Source of the DNA: Methanoculleus bourgensis MS2
GTDB taxonomy: Archaea; Halobacteriota; Methanomicrobia; Methanomicrobiales; Methanoculleaceae
DNA: 64,000 bases
Direction of reading: 5' to 3'
Assembly: GCF_000304355.2 (NCBI RefSeq)
Contig: NC_018227.2
Span: 1,860,001-1,924,000, forward strand
The notes under the pieces were generated by a model. It was given only the letters and a program-made list of their open reading frames with translations. It was not told the origin of the DNA and ran no database searches. This document shows positions 9,399 to 17,933 of this stretch, one piece after another (within the stretch, counting starts at the first letter, position 1; every line of letters begins with the position of its first letter). The translations under genes were made by a program, and so were the position numbers.

Positions 9399-10259
9399 TT
9401 AACTCTTTCGTAAGCCCTGCCGCTCAGGCAGCAGGACTTTGATCAACTCCCGGTCGAAGAGCATGGCAATGAGCCGCTTGTTCCCGTTGACGACCGGGAG
9501 CTGGTCTATCCGGGCACGCTTCATCTTCAATGCACACTCACTGATCTCGGCGTTGAGGGGAACGGCGAGGACGTTTCTGATCATCGCATTCTTGACCGGG
9601 ATCGGGAGAAGCTGGATCTTTGAGATCCCGTAACTGATGGTGTGCATGTCCCGGATGCTCTCCCAGGTCCACTCATCGTCGTCGGTGCCGTTCGAGAAGT
9701 CACTGACCTCAATACCGTCCTCGATGCGGGTATGCCTGATGAGGTCCCGCTCCGATATGATGCCGGTAAGCGTCCCATCCTCCATCAGGATGGGAATGGC
9801 ATCGTAGCCCGAGATCTCGAGGATCCTCCCGACAAGCGAGAGGGGTGTATCTTCCCAGAGGGCGTAGGTCTTGCTGACGTAGCTGTCCTTGATAGGTTCT
9901 TCCAGGCGCATCTGGGCTATGGCGGCGACGAGGTCGGCCACGCTGATGATCCCGATCATGGTCCCGTTCTCCACGACCGGAAGTCTCCTGATGTTATGAC
10001 GTACCATTAACTGCGCTGCTTCGGATATGGGTGCGTCCGGCCGGATGACGACCGGGTCGGGTGTCATCAGGAGCCCGAGCTGGGTCTCGTCCGCTTTCCG
10101 GAGGAGGTCCTTTCGGGTGATGATGCCGACGAGTTCGCCATCTTTCAGGACCGGCACGCCGCTTATGCCCGTACGCTTCAGGATGCGCAGGACGTCGTCT
10201 CTGTTTCCGGGAATCTCTACACAGACCACGTCGGTCACCATGTAGTCACGGACGAGCAT
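9399..10259 (-). CDS. Four-CBS-domain protein
   Basis: CBS pairs (Bateman modules) bind adenosyl ligands and sense energy state. The 286-residue product is nearly all CBS: repeats start near residues 5 (YMVTDVVCVE), 65 (MTPDPVVIRP), 130 (YALWEDTPLS) and 222 (AMIRNVLAVP), with the G-I-I or equivalent turn after each. Between CBS3 and CBS4 lies an acidic linker with NGTDDDEWTWE. No enzyme domain is fused, so it probably regulates a partner. It follows the universal stress gene by 11 bases, and joint stress or energy sensing is a reasonable inference. Confidence 0.9.
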   Translation of the reverse strand: MLVRDYMVTDVVCVEIPGNRDDVLRILKRTGISGVPVLKDGELVGIITRKDLLRKADETQLGLLMTPDPVVIRPDAPISEAAQLMVRHNIRRLPVVENGTMIGIISVADLVAAIAQMRLEEPIKDSYVSKTYALWEDTPLSLVGRILEISGYDAIPILMEDGTLTGIISERDLIRHTRIEDGIEVSDFSNGTDDDEWTWESIRDMHTISYGISKIQLLPIPVKNAMIRNVLAVPLNAEISECALKMKRARIDQLPVVNGNKRLIAMLFDRELIKVLLPERQGLRKS

Positions 10260-10270
10260 CTGTTGAGGGT

Positions 10271-10699
10271 TTATGATCTCACCACCGTTGTTGTAATGGG
10301 ACTATTTCGCACGACATAGTCGGTCACGCTGCCGAGGAGAAGGCGGTCGACACCGCTCTTACCGTGGGACCCGAGGAGAATGAGGTCGGCCCCCAGTTCT
10401 TCGGCGAGGGAGACGATCTGAGATCCCGCGTGCCCCTGCCGGAGATGTGCGGTAAGCGGAACGTCCACCGCATCTGCCTTCATTCGAGCCGATTCAAGAA
10501 TTTCCTCGCCTTCCTTCTGCAGAACACTGTAGATGACCTCGAGTGTGTTGTCCATGGGAAGGGATGAAAAAAGCCCGGATTCAACCACATAAATGACATG
10601 AACTTCGGCGTTCCATACCCCTGCCTCCTCTATGGCTGCTTCCAGGGCACGATTGGCCGGTTCGGAACCGTCTATTGCAACAAGTATCTTACGGAACAT
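10271..10699 (-). CDS. Universal stress protein, UspA family
   Basis: A small alpha/beta nucleotide-binding protein of 142 residues. It opens with MFRKILVAIDGSEPANRAL and ends with the ATP-binding consensus GSHGKSGVDRLLLGSVTDYV, which has the G-x2-G-x9-G-S/T layout of ATP-binding UspA members. A GTG three codons upstream (10708) is possible, but GGTGTGT just before the ATG at 10699 supports that start. It is followed by the CBS gene and preceded by the amidohydrolase gene, all on the minus strand with short spacers. Confidence 0.9.
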   Translation of the reverse strand: MFRKILVAIDGSEPANRALEAAIEEAGVWNAEVHVIYVVESGLFSSLPMDNTLEVIYSVLQKEGEEILESARMKADAVDVPLTAHLRQGHAGSQIVSLAEELGADLILLGSHGKSGVDRLLLGSVTDYVVRNSPITTTVVRS

Positions 10700-10735
10700 A
10701 CACACCACGCAGAACAGATACTTCTTATTTAATCT

Positions 10736-11779
10736 CTATCGTATGTTTAAAACATTTTGTTCAATGGAGGAGGAATCCAGCCGTTTTACAATGGTTGCCC
10801 GGATATCCCTGGTGAAAGAAAGATTGTGTCTCTTCGGATCTATCATGAGAATAGAGGCTTCCTGCCCTTCTTCAAGGAATCCGCTCCTTCCAGTCAGCGC
10901 CGCGCCCGCGATCGCGGCACGCAGGATCTCGACGGGTGGCGCGCGGTAGACGGTTGCGGCAAAAGCCATCTCCTGGAGCATATTCGGCTGAACGAACATC
11001 ACGTTATCGGTTCCGAGGAAGAACCGGCCCCCGAGTTCGAGGATGCGCGCGATCGGCGGATGGGCCGGCGATGCCGTAACACCGAGCAACCAGTTTGATC
11101 TCGGGCAGACGACGATGGGGATATCCATATCGGCGATCTGCCGGAGGTGCGCATCTGTTGCGTGGGTACAGTGGACGAGCAGGTCGGGCTCAAACGCAAG
11201 CGCTTCATCAATATCGTCCGGGTTCTTCTCCCCGGCGTGGAAGGCAACGAGCCCGCCTGCCGCCCTCGCCTCCCTGACAACCTCTTCGGCGTTCGCCACG
11301 TCATGGACGCTGCTGATGCCGGCCCCGTCGCTCACCTGCTCCCCACCTTCCCGGCCGAGGATGACGGGCCTGCAGTCGAGCCCGGCCGCCGCCTCGCGGA
11401 GCGCCGCCACGCCGGCGGCTCCTCCTTCCCTGAAGTCGGCAAACCCGGCTGTCCCGGTCGCTATCATAGTCATAATGCTTGAGCGCATCCCCCGAACCAG
11501 CTCGGCATCTGGTGTTGCCGCAAGGATCCTGTGTTTCAGGCCGCCTGGGGGTTTGATGAGTTCCGCGAGACTGCCCCGGGCGGGGAGGTCCATCGCGACG
11601 GTATCACCGAGATGGGTGTGGGCGTTGAAGAAAGCGGGCACAATCCACCGGTCCGGTGTTCCTGAGCAGGGTTCTATCGATCTGATGATGCCACCGGTGA
11701 TGGTGATACAGACATCTTCCTCTGTTAGTTCCTTGCCGAGGAGTGCCCGGCCGGTGACGACATACTCTGCGGGTTGCAT
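10736..11779 (-). CDS. Amidohydrolase superfamily metal-dependent hydrolase (deaminase-like)
   Basis: A 347-residue TIM-barrel hydrolase. Metal ligands are visible in FFNAHTHLGD (the HxH strand), AFHAGEKN, HCTHATD and the C-terminal LGTDNVMF, the usual order of the amidohydrolase/5'-deoxyadenosine or cytosine deaminase-like group. Substrate is uncertain. The longer frame to 11905 overlaps secG on the other strand, so the ATG at 11779 is preferred, although its ribosome-binding site is weak. It is divergent from secG across a 42-base gap that holds the secG TATA box. Confidence 0.86.
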   Translation of the reverse strand: MQPAEYVVTGRALLGKELTEEDVCITITGGIIRSIEPCSGTPDRWIVPAFFNAHTHLGDTVAMDLPARGSLAELIKPPGGLKHRILAATPDAELVRGMRSSIMTMIATGTAGFADFREGGAAGVAALREAAAGLDCRPVILGREGGEQVSDGAGISSVHDVANAEEVVREARAAGGLVAFHAGEKNPDDIDEALAFEPDLLVHCTHATDAHLRQIADMDIPIVVCPRSNWLLGVTASPAHPPIARILELGGRFFLGTDNVMFVQPNMLQEMAFAATVYRAPPVEILRAAIAGAALTGRSGFLEEGQEASILMIDPKRHNLSFTRDIRATIVKRLDSSSIEQNVLNIR

Positions 11780-11791
11780 CTCTACGTCCAG

Positions 11792-11799
11792 TTTATATG
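11792..11799 (+). promoter_or_regulatory. TATA box of secG
   Basis: TTTATATG lies 30 bases before the secG ATG, which would place transcription start only about 4 bases upstream of the start codon. The secG message is therefore predicted to be nearly leaderless. Confidence 0.6.
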
Positions 11800-11821
11800 T
11801 GGGAAGAGAGAATATTCCTGC

Positions 11822-11980
11822 ATGGCGAAAAAATCTGGCGGAAGACTGGTATCCTCTGCCGGCCTGGTCAACTACTATGACAGCGAAGATCACCGGGCCA
11901 TCCATATCAGCCCGACAACCGTGATCATCGCAACCATAGCGACCGGAGTGGCAGTCTTTATTCTCAATGCCCTCTTCTAA
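11822..11980 (+). CDS. secG: Preprotein translocase subunit SecG/Sec61-beta
   Basis: A 52-residue tail-anchored subunit of the SecYEbeta channel. The soluble N-terminus MAKKSGGRLVSSAGLVNYYD followed by the HISPTTVI turn and one C-terminal membrane helix (VIIATIATGVAVFILNALF) is the typical archaeal Sec61-beta pattern. The frame opens further upstream, but the ATG at 11822 fits both the family and the TATA spacing. Its 3' end overlaps the convergent cofE stop by 4 bases. Confidence 0.95.
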   Translation: MAKKSGGRLVSSAGLVNYYDSEDHRAIHISPTTVIIATIATGVAVFILNALF

Positions 11981-12726
11981 TCCTTTTTGCTCTTCTTCAG
12001 GGCGGCCCTGACGATGTCCTCCTCGGGTGTGAAGTAGACTGCATCATGCCCGTTCCAGACCCTGCAGTTACGGAAGACCACGGCGGGAACGCCCTGGTGA
12101 CTTTCGCCCATGAGAAAGTTCGCGAAGGCTGCAATCTCGTCGACCACTGCTTCTTCGGTGATCTCGAGGACGTGGCCGAAGAGGTCGGTGTCGCCCCGGT
12201 AGTCGTTGATCGCTGTCATTCCCGCCCATCCTATGGCGATACCGGTCTGGCCGCGCCTAAACGACCGCCCACAGGTATCGGTGATGATAACCCTGACATC
12301 CTTTTTTGTGATGCGCTGGATTGCGTCCCGGATCTCGGCGGCGGCCCCCATGGGGTCGGGCGGGAGGATGATGATCCGGCCGTCTTCGATGTTGCTGTGG
12401 TCGACGCCCGCGCGCACACCGATGTGGCCGGAAGGCACCTCTGAGAGGATGAACGGGTGTTCGAGCAGGATGTCGCTTGACGAGTCCAGGACCGCCTGCA
12501 CGAATCGGGGGTCCTCCTTTGTCTTTGCGGCAATCCGCACGGCGTCGGCGCTCGGGGTGATAGTGGCAAGGTCGCGGGTGAAACCCTTTGCCTTTGAGTA
12601 GACGGACGAGGCGATGGTGAGGATATCTCCATCTTCAAACGTGACCCGATCGCAGATCAGGGCCGGAAGGTCGTCACCTTTTCGGATCAGGGGGAGGCCC
12701 TGAACACCGATTACCTGGATCTCCAT
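11977..12726 (-). CDS. cofE: Coenzyme F420-0:L-glutamate ligase
   Basis: Adds glutamates through gamma-linkages to F420-0 using GTP, completing coenzyme F420. The 249-residue length matches archaeal CofE. Characteristic segments are GLPLIRKGDDL at the N-terminus, the ASSVYSKAKG strand, a metal/phosphate region HSNIEDGRIIILPPDPM, and TDTCGRSFRRGQTGIAIG. A GTG three codons upstream is the only alternative start; neither has a strong ribosome-binding site. The gene is single and convergent with secG. Its presence supports a methanogen or other F420-using archaeon. Confidence 0.95.
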   Translation of the reverse strand: MEIQVIGVQGLPLIRKGDDLPALICDRVTFEDGDILTIASSVYSKAKGFTRDLATITPSADAVRIAAKTKEDPRFVQAVLDSSSDILLEHPFILSEVPSGHIGVRAGVDHSNIEDGRIIILPPDPMGAAAEIRDAIQRITKKDVRVIITDTCGRSFRRGQTGIAIGWAGMTAINDYRGDTDLFGHVLEITEEAVVDEIAAFANFLMGESHQGVPAVVFRNCRVWNGHDAVYFTPEEDIVRAALKKSKKD

Positions 12727-12944
12727 GGAGTTCACAGATAATTGGTCGTCTCCGATTGCAGAAAAATGCTCGTGTTTTCTGCGGGATGATACCTGCAGGT
12801 TCCGGTGATAATGCCCCTGCCCTGATCAGCGGCGCGTGATCGGTTCCCTCTCCTCCTCTCCGCCGCCAGGAGGGCTACGGCATCCGCATTCCCTCTCTGC
12901 ACTCAGTCCGGCCCGGTAGGGCGCTCTTCCAGGCACCCAGGGCT

Positions 12945-13073
12945 CCCTCACGCGGAAGTTTGCGAAGCACACGTGAGGATGTGCACTTCCTCTTCCACCG
13001 CCACTCTTCGCGGCAACGTGTGCGGCTGGCGTTCCAGATCAGGATCCGCAAAGATTGGGTGAAATGCTGCACT
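12945..13073. repeat. Decayed CTAG-family palindromic element
   Basis: Within the gene-free gap 12727-13130 the right part reads GATCAGGATCCGCAAAGATT followed by GGTGAAATGCTGCACTAC. This is a mutated form of the element end CGCAAAATAAGGTGAAATG...CCACTAG at 16492-16514. Weak facing arms (CACGCGGAAG, GCGAAGCACACGTGAGG) precede it. No gene is seen in this gap. Confidence 0.45.
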
Positions 13074-13130
13074 ACGCCCTTAACACCGGTTCGATGCCCC
13101 CGGGCCGGGATCATGGAGTGCCGGCCCACC

Positions 13131-13898
13131 TCAGCGTGCCGCTACGGGCGTTTCCTCCCTGATGGTGAAGAGGTCGCGGAGGGAGTCCTTGATGCAGGCC
13201 TCAAAGATGTCCCGCGCATGGGTATGAGCGATCTCCAGCCAGTCGGCCACCCCATCCAGGGGAACCCCACGCTCCTCTGCCAGGAAGTAGTCGATATTTA
13301 AGAGGTACGCGTTATGCTCGAGCGATTCGGGAACGGCGTCGGTGAGTTCCACCCGGCAGTTGTCGCGGTTGTCGTGGAACGAGAACTCGCACCCGGTGAT
13401 GAACCCTGCCGGCACCCTTGGGAGTTCCGGCGGGAGGACCGGGTAGAAGGCAAAGTAGTCAGAGAGCGTCACCTCGGGCTCCGGGATCTCGATGAGGTTG
13501 ACGTAGCGCAGGTTCATGGTGTTGACGGCGTCGGCGCTGATGACCTCCCGGAACCGGTCAAACGCCCCGGTGATGCGCGTCGAGAAGGCCTCCCAGTGTA
13601 CATACGGTTTCTGACAGCTCACCGAGAGCAGGCGGGGCCCGACCTGGACCGCGCAGCCCCCGTCCTCGGCAATAAAGATGGACCGTTCGCCGACCAGGAG
13701 TTCTTCACGGAGCCCCTCCGGCCCGAGGAGCATGACCACCTCGCGCACGTAGCGCTGGTCGCGCTTTGGATAGACGTCCTTTAAGTGATTGTAGAGTATG
13801 CCGGGGTAGGTCATGTCCCAGGGGGTATCCTCGGGGAACCGGAACTCGCATATCACTTCAGCGGCAGGCGGGTTTACGTATTTTCGTACCGTCGTCAT
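13131..13898 (-). CDS. TIGR04255-like family protein of unknown function
   Basis: A 255-residue soluble protein. The start YVNPPAAEVICEFRF and the later segments LSVSCQKPYVHWEAFSTRI and NLRYVNLIEIP are typical of the sporadically distributed TIGR04255 family, whose role is not established. No catalytic motif, membrane segment or cysteine pattern stands out. The ATG at 13898 follows GAGGGAGAAGAAC, deciding against the GTG at 13913. It is divergent from the polyprenol kinase-like gene and stands alone. Members of this family often lie near defence or stress genes in other genomes, but nothing nearby here supports that. Confidence 0.75.
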   Translation of the reverse strand: MTTVRKYVNPPAAEVICEFRFPEDTPWDMTYPGILYNHLKDVYPKRDQRYVREVVMLLGPEGLREELLVGERSIFIAEDGGCAVQVGPRLLSVSCQKPYVHWEAFSTRITGAFDRFREVISADAVNTMNLRYVNLIEIPEPEVTLSDYFAFYPVLPPELPRVPAGFITGCEFSFHDNRDNCRVELTDAVPESLEHNAYLLNIDYFLAEERGVPLDGVADWLEIAHTHARDIFEACIKDSLRDLFTIREETPVAAR

Positions 13899-14008
13899 GT
13901 TCTTCTCCCTCACCGGGGTGTGGATAGAGGGAGACTACATTAAGGTGACTCCTCCCCGGCTGGGGATCACCACCATGCTTTATCTGTCGGAGCTGCCACT
14001 CCGGTGCG

Positions 14009-14575
14009 ATGGGCGAGACGTTCCGCCAGGTGGTCCACCTGCTCATGGGGCTCCTCGGCGCCGCGGTCATTCTCCGCCTGGACGATCAGGAGGCTCTCGT
14101 ATTCGTGAGCGCGGTGCTCGTCGTGCTCTTCCTCCTCTGCGACGCCTTCACTCGCGGCTACGATCTCCCGGTCCTCTCCGGGGTGATGGACGAGGCCGAG
14201 CGACGGGGCAAGGTGCCGCTCAAAGGCGGTATCGCCTACGCTATCGGCGCTCTCTTCTGCCTGGCGGTCTTTGGGAGGGAGTACACCGCGGTCGGCCTCG
14301 TCACACTCGGTCTGCTCGACAGTGTCTCGACCATCGCCGGACTGCGGTTTGGGAGGCACACCATCCGGGGTAGTAAGTCGCTTGAGGGGACCCTCACCGG
14401 GGCGGTCGCGGCCGCCCTGGCGCTGATCTTTCTGGTGCCATGGTGGGCGGCCGTGGTTGTGGCGGGCGTCGCGGGCGTCGTCGAGGCCTACTCCCCGCTC
14501 GACGACAACGTGGCTATCCAGGTTGCTGTCTGCCTGACTCTTGCTCTTATGGGAGTTGTCGTGACGGTATTCTGA
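14009..14575 (+). CDS. Membrane CTP-dependent polyprenol/dolichol kinase-like protein (SEC59/DGK1/VTE5 family)
   Basis: An integral membrane protein of 188 residues with about 6 hydrophobic helices. The family phosphorylates lipid alcohols such as dolichol, phytol or diacylglycerol with CTP. The nucleotide-binding signature is GLRFGRHTIRGSKSLEGTLTG at roughly residues 110-130, matching the G-R...KSLEGT motif. In archaea this activity would feed lipid-linked glycosylation or isoprenoid salvage, an inference. It sits between two minus-strand genes, with a TATA-like CTTTATCTG about 30 bases upstream. Confidence 0.82.
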   Translation: MGETFRQVVHLLMGLLGAAVILRLDDQEALVFVSAVLVVLFLLCDAFTRGYDLPVLSGVMDEAERRGKVPLKGGIAYAIGALFCLAVFGREYTAVGLVTLGLLDSVSTIAGLRFGRHTIRGSKSLEGTLTGAVAAALALIFLVPWWAAVVVAGVAGVVEAYSPLDDNVAIQVAVCLTLALMGVVVTVF

Positions 14576-14584
14576 CGGGAGGGG

Positions 14585-14959
14585 TCAGTGGTGGACGCCC
14601 CGCCGCTTGAGTTCTTCCGACTTCTTCTTCGAGCACGCTTCGCAACGGAATTCGGGCGCAGGGTCGTTGGTCCTGTCGTAGTCCTTCGTCATGACGAGGC
14701 GGTAGCCCCGGGCAATCGCGCTGCAGTCCGCGCACCTGACCTCTTCCCTGACCTCCCATCTGGCGGGGGTGGCGAGCGTCCGGGAGGTGAAGATGAACCG
14801 GTCGACCCAGAAGAAGATGAGACCGCCAATGAGGTTTGCGATGACTGTGGCGGTGAGCGCTCCGAGGCCCGCGAGCAGGTAGAGCACGGCGGCGAGGATC
14901 GGCGTCGAGAGCTGCCACCGGATGAGGTAAAGGCCGTAGCGCTTAATATTTGCATCCAC
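14585..14959 (-). CDS. GtrA-like membrane protein with a C-terminal zinc ribbon
   Basis: The N-terminal half has three to four hydrophobic helices ending in ANLIGGLIFFWVDRFIF, which resembles the last helices of GtrA-type flippase partners. The C-terminal half is soluble with two CxxC knuckles (CADCSAI and CEACSKK about 35 residues apart), a zinc ribbon. The GTG at 14959 is preferred: TTTTATGG lies about 30 bases before it, and the frame upstream is not family-like. Total length would be 124 residues. Convergent with the kinase-like gene, 9 bases apart. Function unknown. Confidence 0.65.
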   Translation of the reverse strand: MDANIKRYGLYLIRWQLSTPILAAVLYLLAGLGALTATVIANLIGGLIFFWVDRFIFTSRTLATPARWEVREEVRCADCSAIARGYRLVMTKDYDRTNDPAPEFRCEACSKKKSEELKRRGVHH

Positions 14960-15076
14960 GAATAAAATTCGTTGATACCTGCCATAAAACTGGTGCCGGC
15001 ACCAGGCAGACCCCACCCTCCCGGGCACCCGGGGAAGTGGGATCGGCTGAGCCGGGAGCCGTTATCCCGGAAATTG

Positions 15077-16036
15077 TCAGGAGAGCACCAGGATCCGGCG
15101 GGTCAGGCTCTTGTGCACCCGCTGCTCGTGCGCCTGCAGGACGGTGAAGTGGCGGGCGGCGATATCGGTGATGTCGCGGTGCGTGACGATGACCGCGCGC
15201 CTCCCGGGCCTGAGGATACGACGGATCTCGGCGAGCGAGCCTTCGTAGAGATCGTCCATGCTCTCCGCGCGGATCCGGACCGACTGACCGTAGGGGAGGT
15301 CGGTCACGACCGCATCGAGGGTGTGGTCGCAGATCGGGACCGCTGTGGCGTCGGCGATCATCACGTCCGACCCCGGGAGGTTCTGCCGGTAGCCGGCGAC
15401 CATCGCGGGGTCAAAGTCGCTCCCGAGAATCCGGATGCCAATCTCCCGGGCCTCAAGGAGGATCCCGCCGGTGCCGCAGAAGGGGTCAAAGACCCGTTCC
15501 CCGGGCTGGATCAGGGAGAGGTTCACGAGCGCCCGGGCCATCCGGGGCATCATCACGCCGGGGTGGAAGAACGGCCGGCGCATGGGGTTTCGGAAATCAA
15601 ACCCTCCCCGGTCGATCCGAAAGAGAACGCGGCCGAAGTAGCAGCGGTCCTCCGACGCGACCGCACGGTACTCTTCCACGGGCCTCCGGAGCGAGACCGG
15701 GCCGGTGATCAGGCTCCCGATCAGCCGTTCCAGGTCGAGTTGCGGGGCCTCCATCCGGCTCCCCTGGACCTTCTTTACCCTTCCGGCGAACGGTTTTGTG
15801 GTTGTGATGGCGAGGTCGGCGAGGAGGGCCGCGAACGCCTCCATCGAGGGCTCGCACTCCCCGAGATACTCCATCACCACATGCGTCAGGGCAAGGCGCC
15901 CGGCGATCTGGGGATCCGGGCACTCGGCAACCGCTACCTGGGCACGGGTATCGAGAACCCTCCCTACACACTCCAGTTCCGCGACCGGGAGGTCGGGGTG
16001 CTCGCCGGAGAGTTCGAAGAGCAGTTTCATCCCCAT
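15077..16036 (-). CDS. tRNA (guanine(10)-N2)-dimethyltransferase-like THUMP methylase
   Basis: Methylates N2 of G10 in tRNA in archaea. The 319-residue protein has an N-terminal THUMP-like half and a C-terminal Rossmann methyltransferase. SAM motif I is VFDPFCGTGGILLEA, and the amine-methylation motif IV is TDLPYGQS, the Asp-Leu-Pro-Tyr variant typical of Trm11/TrmG10. HPGVMMPRMARALVNL marks the junction between halves. Starts at 16036 or 16030 (MKLLFEL) are both possible. The gap upstream (16037-16736) holds no gene but a full repeat element and the next operon's promoter. Confidence 0.9.
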   Translation of the reverse strand: MGMKLLFELSGEHPDLPVAELECVGRVLDTRAQVAVAECPDPQIAGRLALTHVVMEYLGECEPSMEAFAALLADLAITTTKPFAGRVKKVQGSRMEAPQLDLERLIGSLITGPVSLRRPVEEYRAVASEDRCYFGRVLFRIDRGGFDFRNPMRRPFFHPGVMMPRMARALVNLSLIQPGERVFDPFCGTGGILLEAREIGIRILGSDFDPAMVAGYRQNLPGSDVMIADATAVPICDHTLDAVVTDLPYGQSVRIRAESMDDLYEGSLAEIRRILRPGRRAVIVTHRDITDIAARHFTVLQAHEQRVHKSLTRRILVLS

Positions 16037-16290
16037 GGTATTGGCCCGGTATGGCGATAAAACGCGTGCTCGACCACGCCCGGGATCGGGGTCTTCTTAA
16101 GTTCCTGTCGCCCCGGGAGGTTGCAACCACACCTGGTGGTGCCCGGAGCCTGGATTACAGGGGGAGCCGGGGGGATTTCATTTTTGCAGTTCTTCGCATG
16201 GCTTCATGCGAGTTCCATGCATTATTGTGAGGCCTATTAGCGCTACCTGTAGTCTCCCTCTTGTGCGATCGCTTTTAGGATTTTATTCTA

Positions 16291-16514
16291 CTAGCGGATC
16301 ATTGCATCTAATATTTCCATGCGGACATCGCCTCGCCCTTCGCGAGAGACCGTAGCACCTCCCTATACCGAAATCCCACGCGAAGCCGCGAAGGGCGCGA
16401 AGGGCGCGAAGGGCGCGAAGGGCAAGAAACGGGAAAACTTCGCGGCTTCGCGCTCTTCGCGTGCGGTGGCGATCTGCATCAGGACCCGCAAAATAAGGTG
16501 AAATGCTCCACTAG
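16291..16514 (-). repeat. Complete CTAG-bounded palindromic element, reverse orientation
   Basis: Bounded by CTAG at 16291-16294 and 16511-16514 (224 bases). The left end CTAGCGGATCATTGCATCTA and the right end AATAAGGTGAAATGCTCCAC plus TAG are the reverse complements of the right and left ends of the copy at 31805-31983. The interior has facing CACGCGAAGCCGCGAAG and CTTCGCGCTCTTCGCGTG arms and a 9-base tandem GCGAAGGGC repeated about four times at 16388-16423. Confidence 0.8.
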
Positions 16515-16641
16515 GATCCAGAATTATGTCCGAAGGTGAATATACCTCTGTTAGGATACAGCTTCTCGGTGATAAGATCAGAAATTTGGCGGCAAATCAT
16601 GGGATTCGACGACGGTTTTGGGAGAAAGCCAATATTTAAAG

Positions 16642-16711
16642 GTTAAATAAACTTTAACATTAGTTTCACTCCATACTAATTTCAAAAGCTATTAATAGCA
16701 ATACTTATTTC
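16642..16711 (+). promoter_or_regulatory. Promoter/operator region of the PATAN-like/roadblock/MinD operon
   Basis: AT-rich DNA before the gene at 16737. It contains the inverted repeat GTTAAA-taaac-TTTAAC (16642-16658), a perfect 12-base palindrome GCTATTAATAGC (16688-16699), and directly after it ATACTTATTTCA, a plausible TATA element about 35 bases before the ATG. A palindrome abutting the TATA box is a typical place for an archaeal repressor or activator. Its protein partner is unknown. Confidence 0.5.
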
Positions 16712-16736
16712 ATACCAGTGAGCTAAGATTGTCAAT

Positions 16737-17360
16737 ATGCAGCTGCCACGAGGTCAGTTCCATCGTCTCATCAAGTCCACGACATCCCGTGCCCTGATAG
16801 AAGAGATGGGCTCAAAACGGTTTACCGGGATCTGCACGATCCTCCTTGGCAACAAGAGTGCTGTCCTGGTACTCAACGAAGGTCAGGTGGTGCTTGCCGA
16901 ATATGGGGGGATTAAGGGGCAGCAAGCACTTGAAAAGATCCATGACGGCGAAGAGGGCGAAGCAGCGGCAGAATTGAATCTCCTGACACCCGATCAGATA
17001 CAGCTCGCCCTGGAATTTAACCAGTCGTTCGCGATCGGAAACCAAACGGACTCCTCGCCGCGTAAGGCAGCCTCTGGAGGTGCGAAGCCGTCCGCCGGCC
17101 CGGGGAAGACCGGTGGGACGTCCGTCCCGAAACGTCGGCCGGAACCTCCCGCTGAGAGGCACCGGATCCCCATGCCCGGGGTGAAACCCGTGCGGGAGAC
17201 GACTGCAGCGCCTCCATCAGGAGATGACGAGATTAACACGCTCATCCGGAACATGGAGGAGATGGATGTTGAGGAACTCGTCAGTAGTTTCAGGGTGAAC
17301 TGCAAGGACATGCTCAAAAAGATCCACCTTGATCACCTCATCCAGGAGAAAGATACATAG
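16737..17360 (+). CDS. PATAN/DUF4388-like N-terminal domain protein, first gene of the MinD operon
   Basis: 207 residues, not recognised as a named family. The first ~95 residues have a pattern of strands with RFTGICTILLGNKSAVLVLNE and then GQVVLAEYGGIKG, reminiscent of PATAN/DUF4388 domains, which serve as protein-interaction adaptors in bacterial signalling. A proline/glycine/lysine-rich disordered linker (about 105-160) follows. It ends in a short helical region (INTLIRNMEEMDVEELVSSF). The same kind of N-terminal pattern recurs in the product of 22446-23126 beside the hydrogenase genes. It begins a three-gene operon with a roadblock-like protein and MinD. Soluble, and likely regulatory. 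Confidence 0.7.
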   Translation: MQLPRGQFHRLIKSTTSRALIEEMGSKRFTGICTILLGNKSAVLVLNEGQVVLAEYGGIKGQQALEKIHDGEEGEAAAELNLLTPDQIQLALEFNQSFAIGNQTDSSPRKAASGGAKPSAGPGKTGGTSVPKRRPEPPAERHRIPMPGVKPVRETTAAPPSGDDEINTLIRNMEEMDVEELVSSFRVNCKDMLKKIHLDHLIQEKDT

Positions 17361-17380
17361 ATACGGGAGCTGATAACGGA

Positions 17381-17896
17381 ATGGATTCAATAGGTATCAT
17401 CCAGATTTTCCTCTTGATCATCACAATAACAGTGGTGGCCGGGTTTGCCAGCGTTGTATACTTCCTTGGGGAGATCTATCGGGCTCTCACCAGGCCGGAG
17501 CCCGAAGCCTCCCCCGGCGTTACGAACGACCATGGAGCACCGGACCTCGCCGGGTCCGCGCCCCTCCCTAAAGGGATCGATCCCCGGAACGCCGGGAGTC
17601 TGGAGGAGTGTCTGGGCACGATCACTGAGAAGTACAACCTTGCGTCCTTCACACTGGCGACCGCAGACGGTCTCTTGATCGGCTCGACGAAAAGAGGTGC
17701 AGAGGACGAGGCAGCCAGGTACAGCTACCTCTACACACAGGGAACGTTGCAGGACGAGACCGGGGCGGAGCTCCTCGGTATCCCCCACCATGGGGAGACG
17801 GTAATCGGTATCGCCCGCCCTTCGGAGCCTCTCTCTCCCGAACTGGCGAGCGCACTCGAGCAGGACACCCGGGATGTCCTGCAACACTGGGTGTAA
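17381..17896 (+). CDS. Membrane-anchored roadblock/LC7-like protein
   Basis: 171 residues. An N-terminal transmembrane helix (IIQIFLLIITITVVAGFASV, residues about 6-30) is followed by a short polar, Pro-rich linker. A ~100-residue C-terminal domain begins at LEECLGTITEKYNLASFTLA and includes TADGLLIGS, the 'dGl.i.s' strand typical of roadblock/LC7 (MglB-like) domains. Such domains dimerise and regulate P-loop NTPases. The next gene, which overlaps this one's end as an open frame, encodes a MinD-type ATPase. I infer that this protein places that regulation at the membrane. Confidence 0.7.
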   Translation: MDSIGIIQIFLLIITITVVAGFASVVYFLGEIYRALTRPEPEASPGVTNDHGAPDLAGSAPLPKGIDPRNAGSLEECLGTITEKYNLASFTLATADGLLIGSTKRGAEDEAARYSYLYTQGTLQDETGAELLGIPHHGETVIGIARPSEPLSPELASALEQDTRDVLQHWV

Positions 17897-17933
17897 GACC
17901 GGTGAGATCAGGATACCAGCGGTGAGTGGTTAC

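Noticed and set aside
16388-16423. 9-base GCGAAGGGC tandem as an integration iteron or origin
   Set aside because: It lies inside a palindromic element as a local expansion of its arm; no Orc1/Cdc6 gene or ORB-like sites nearby.
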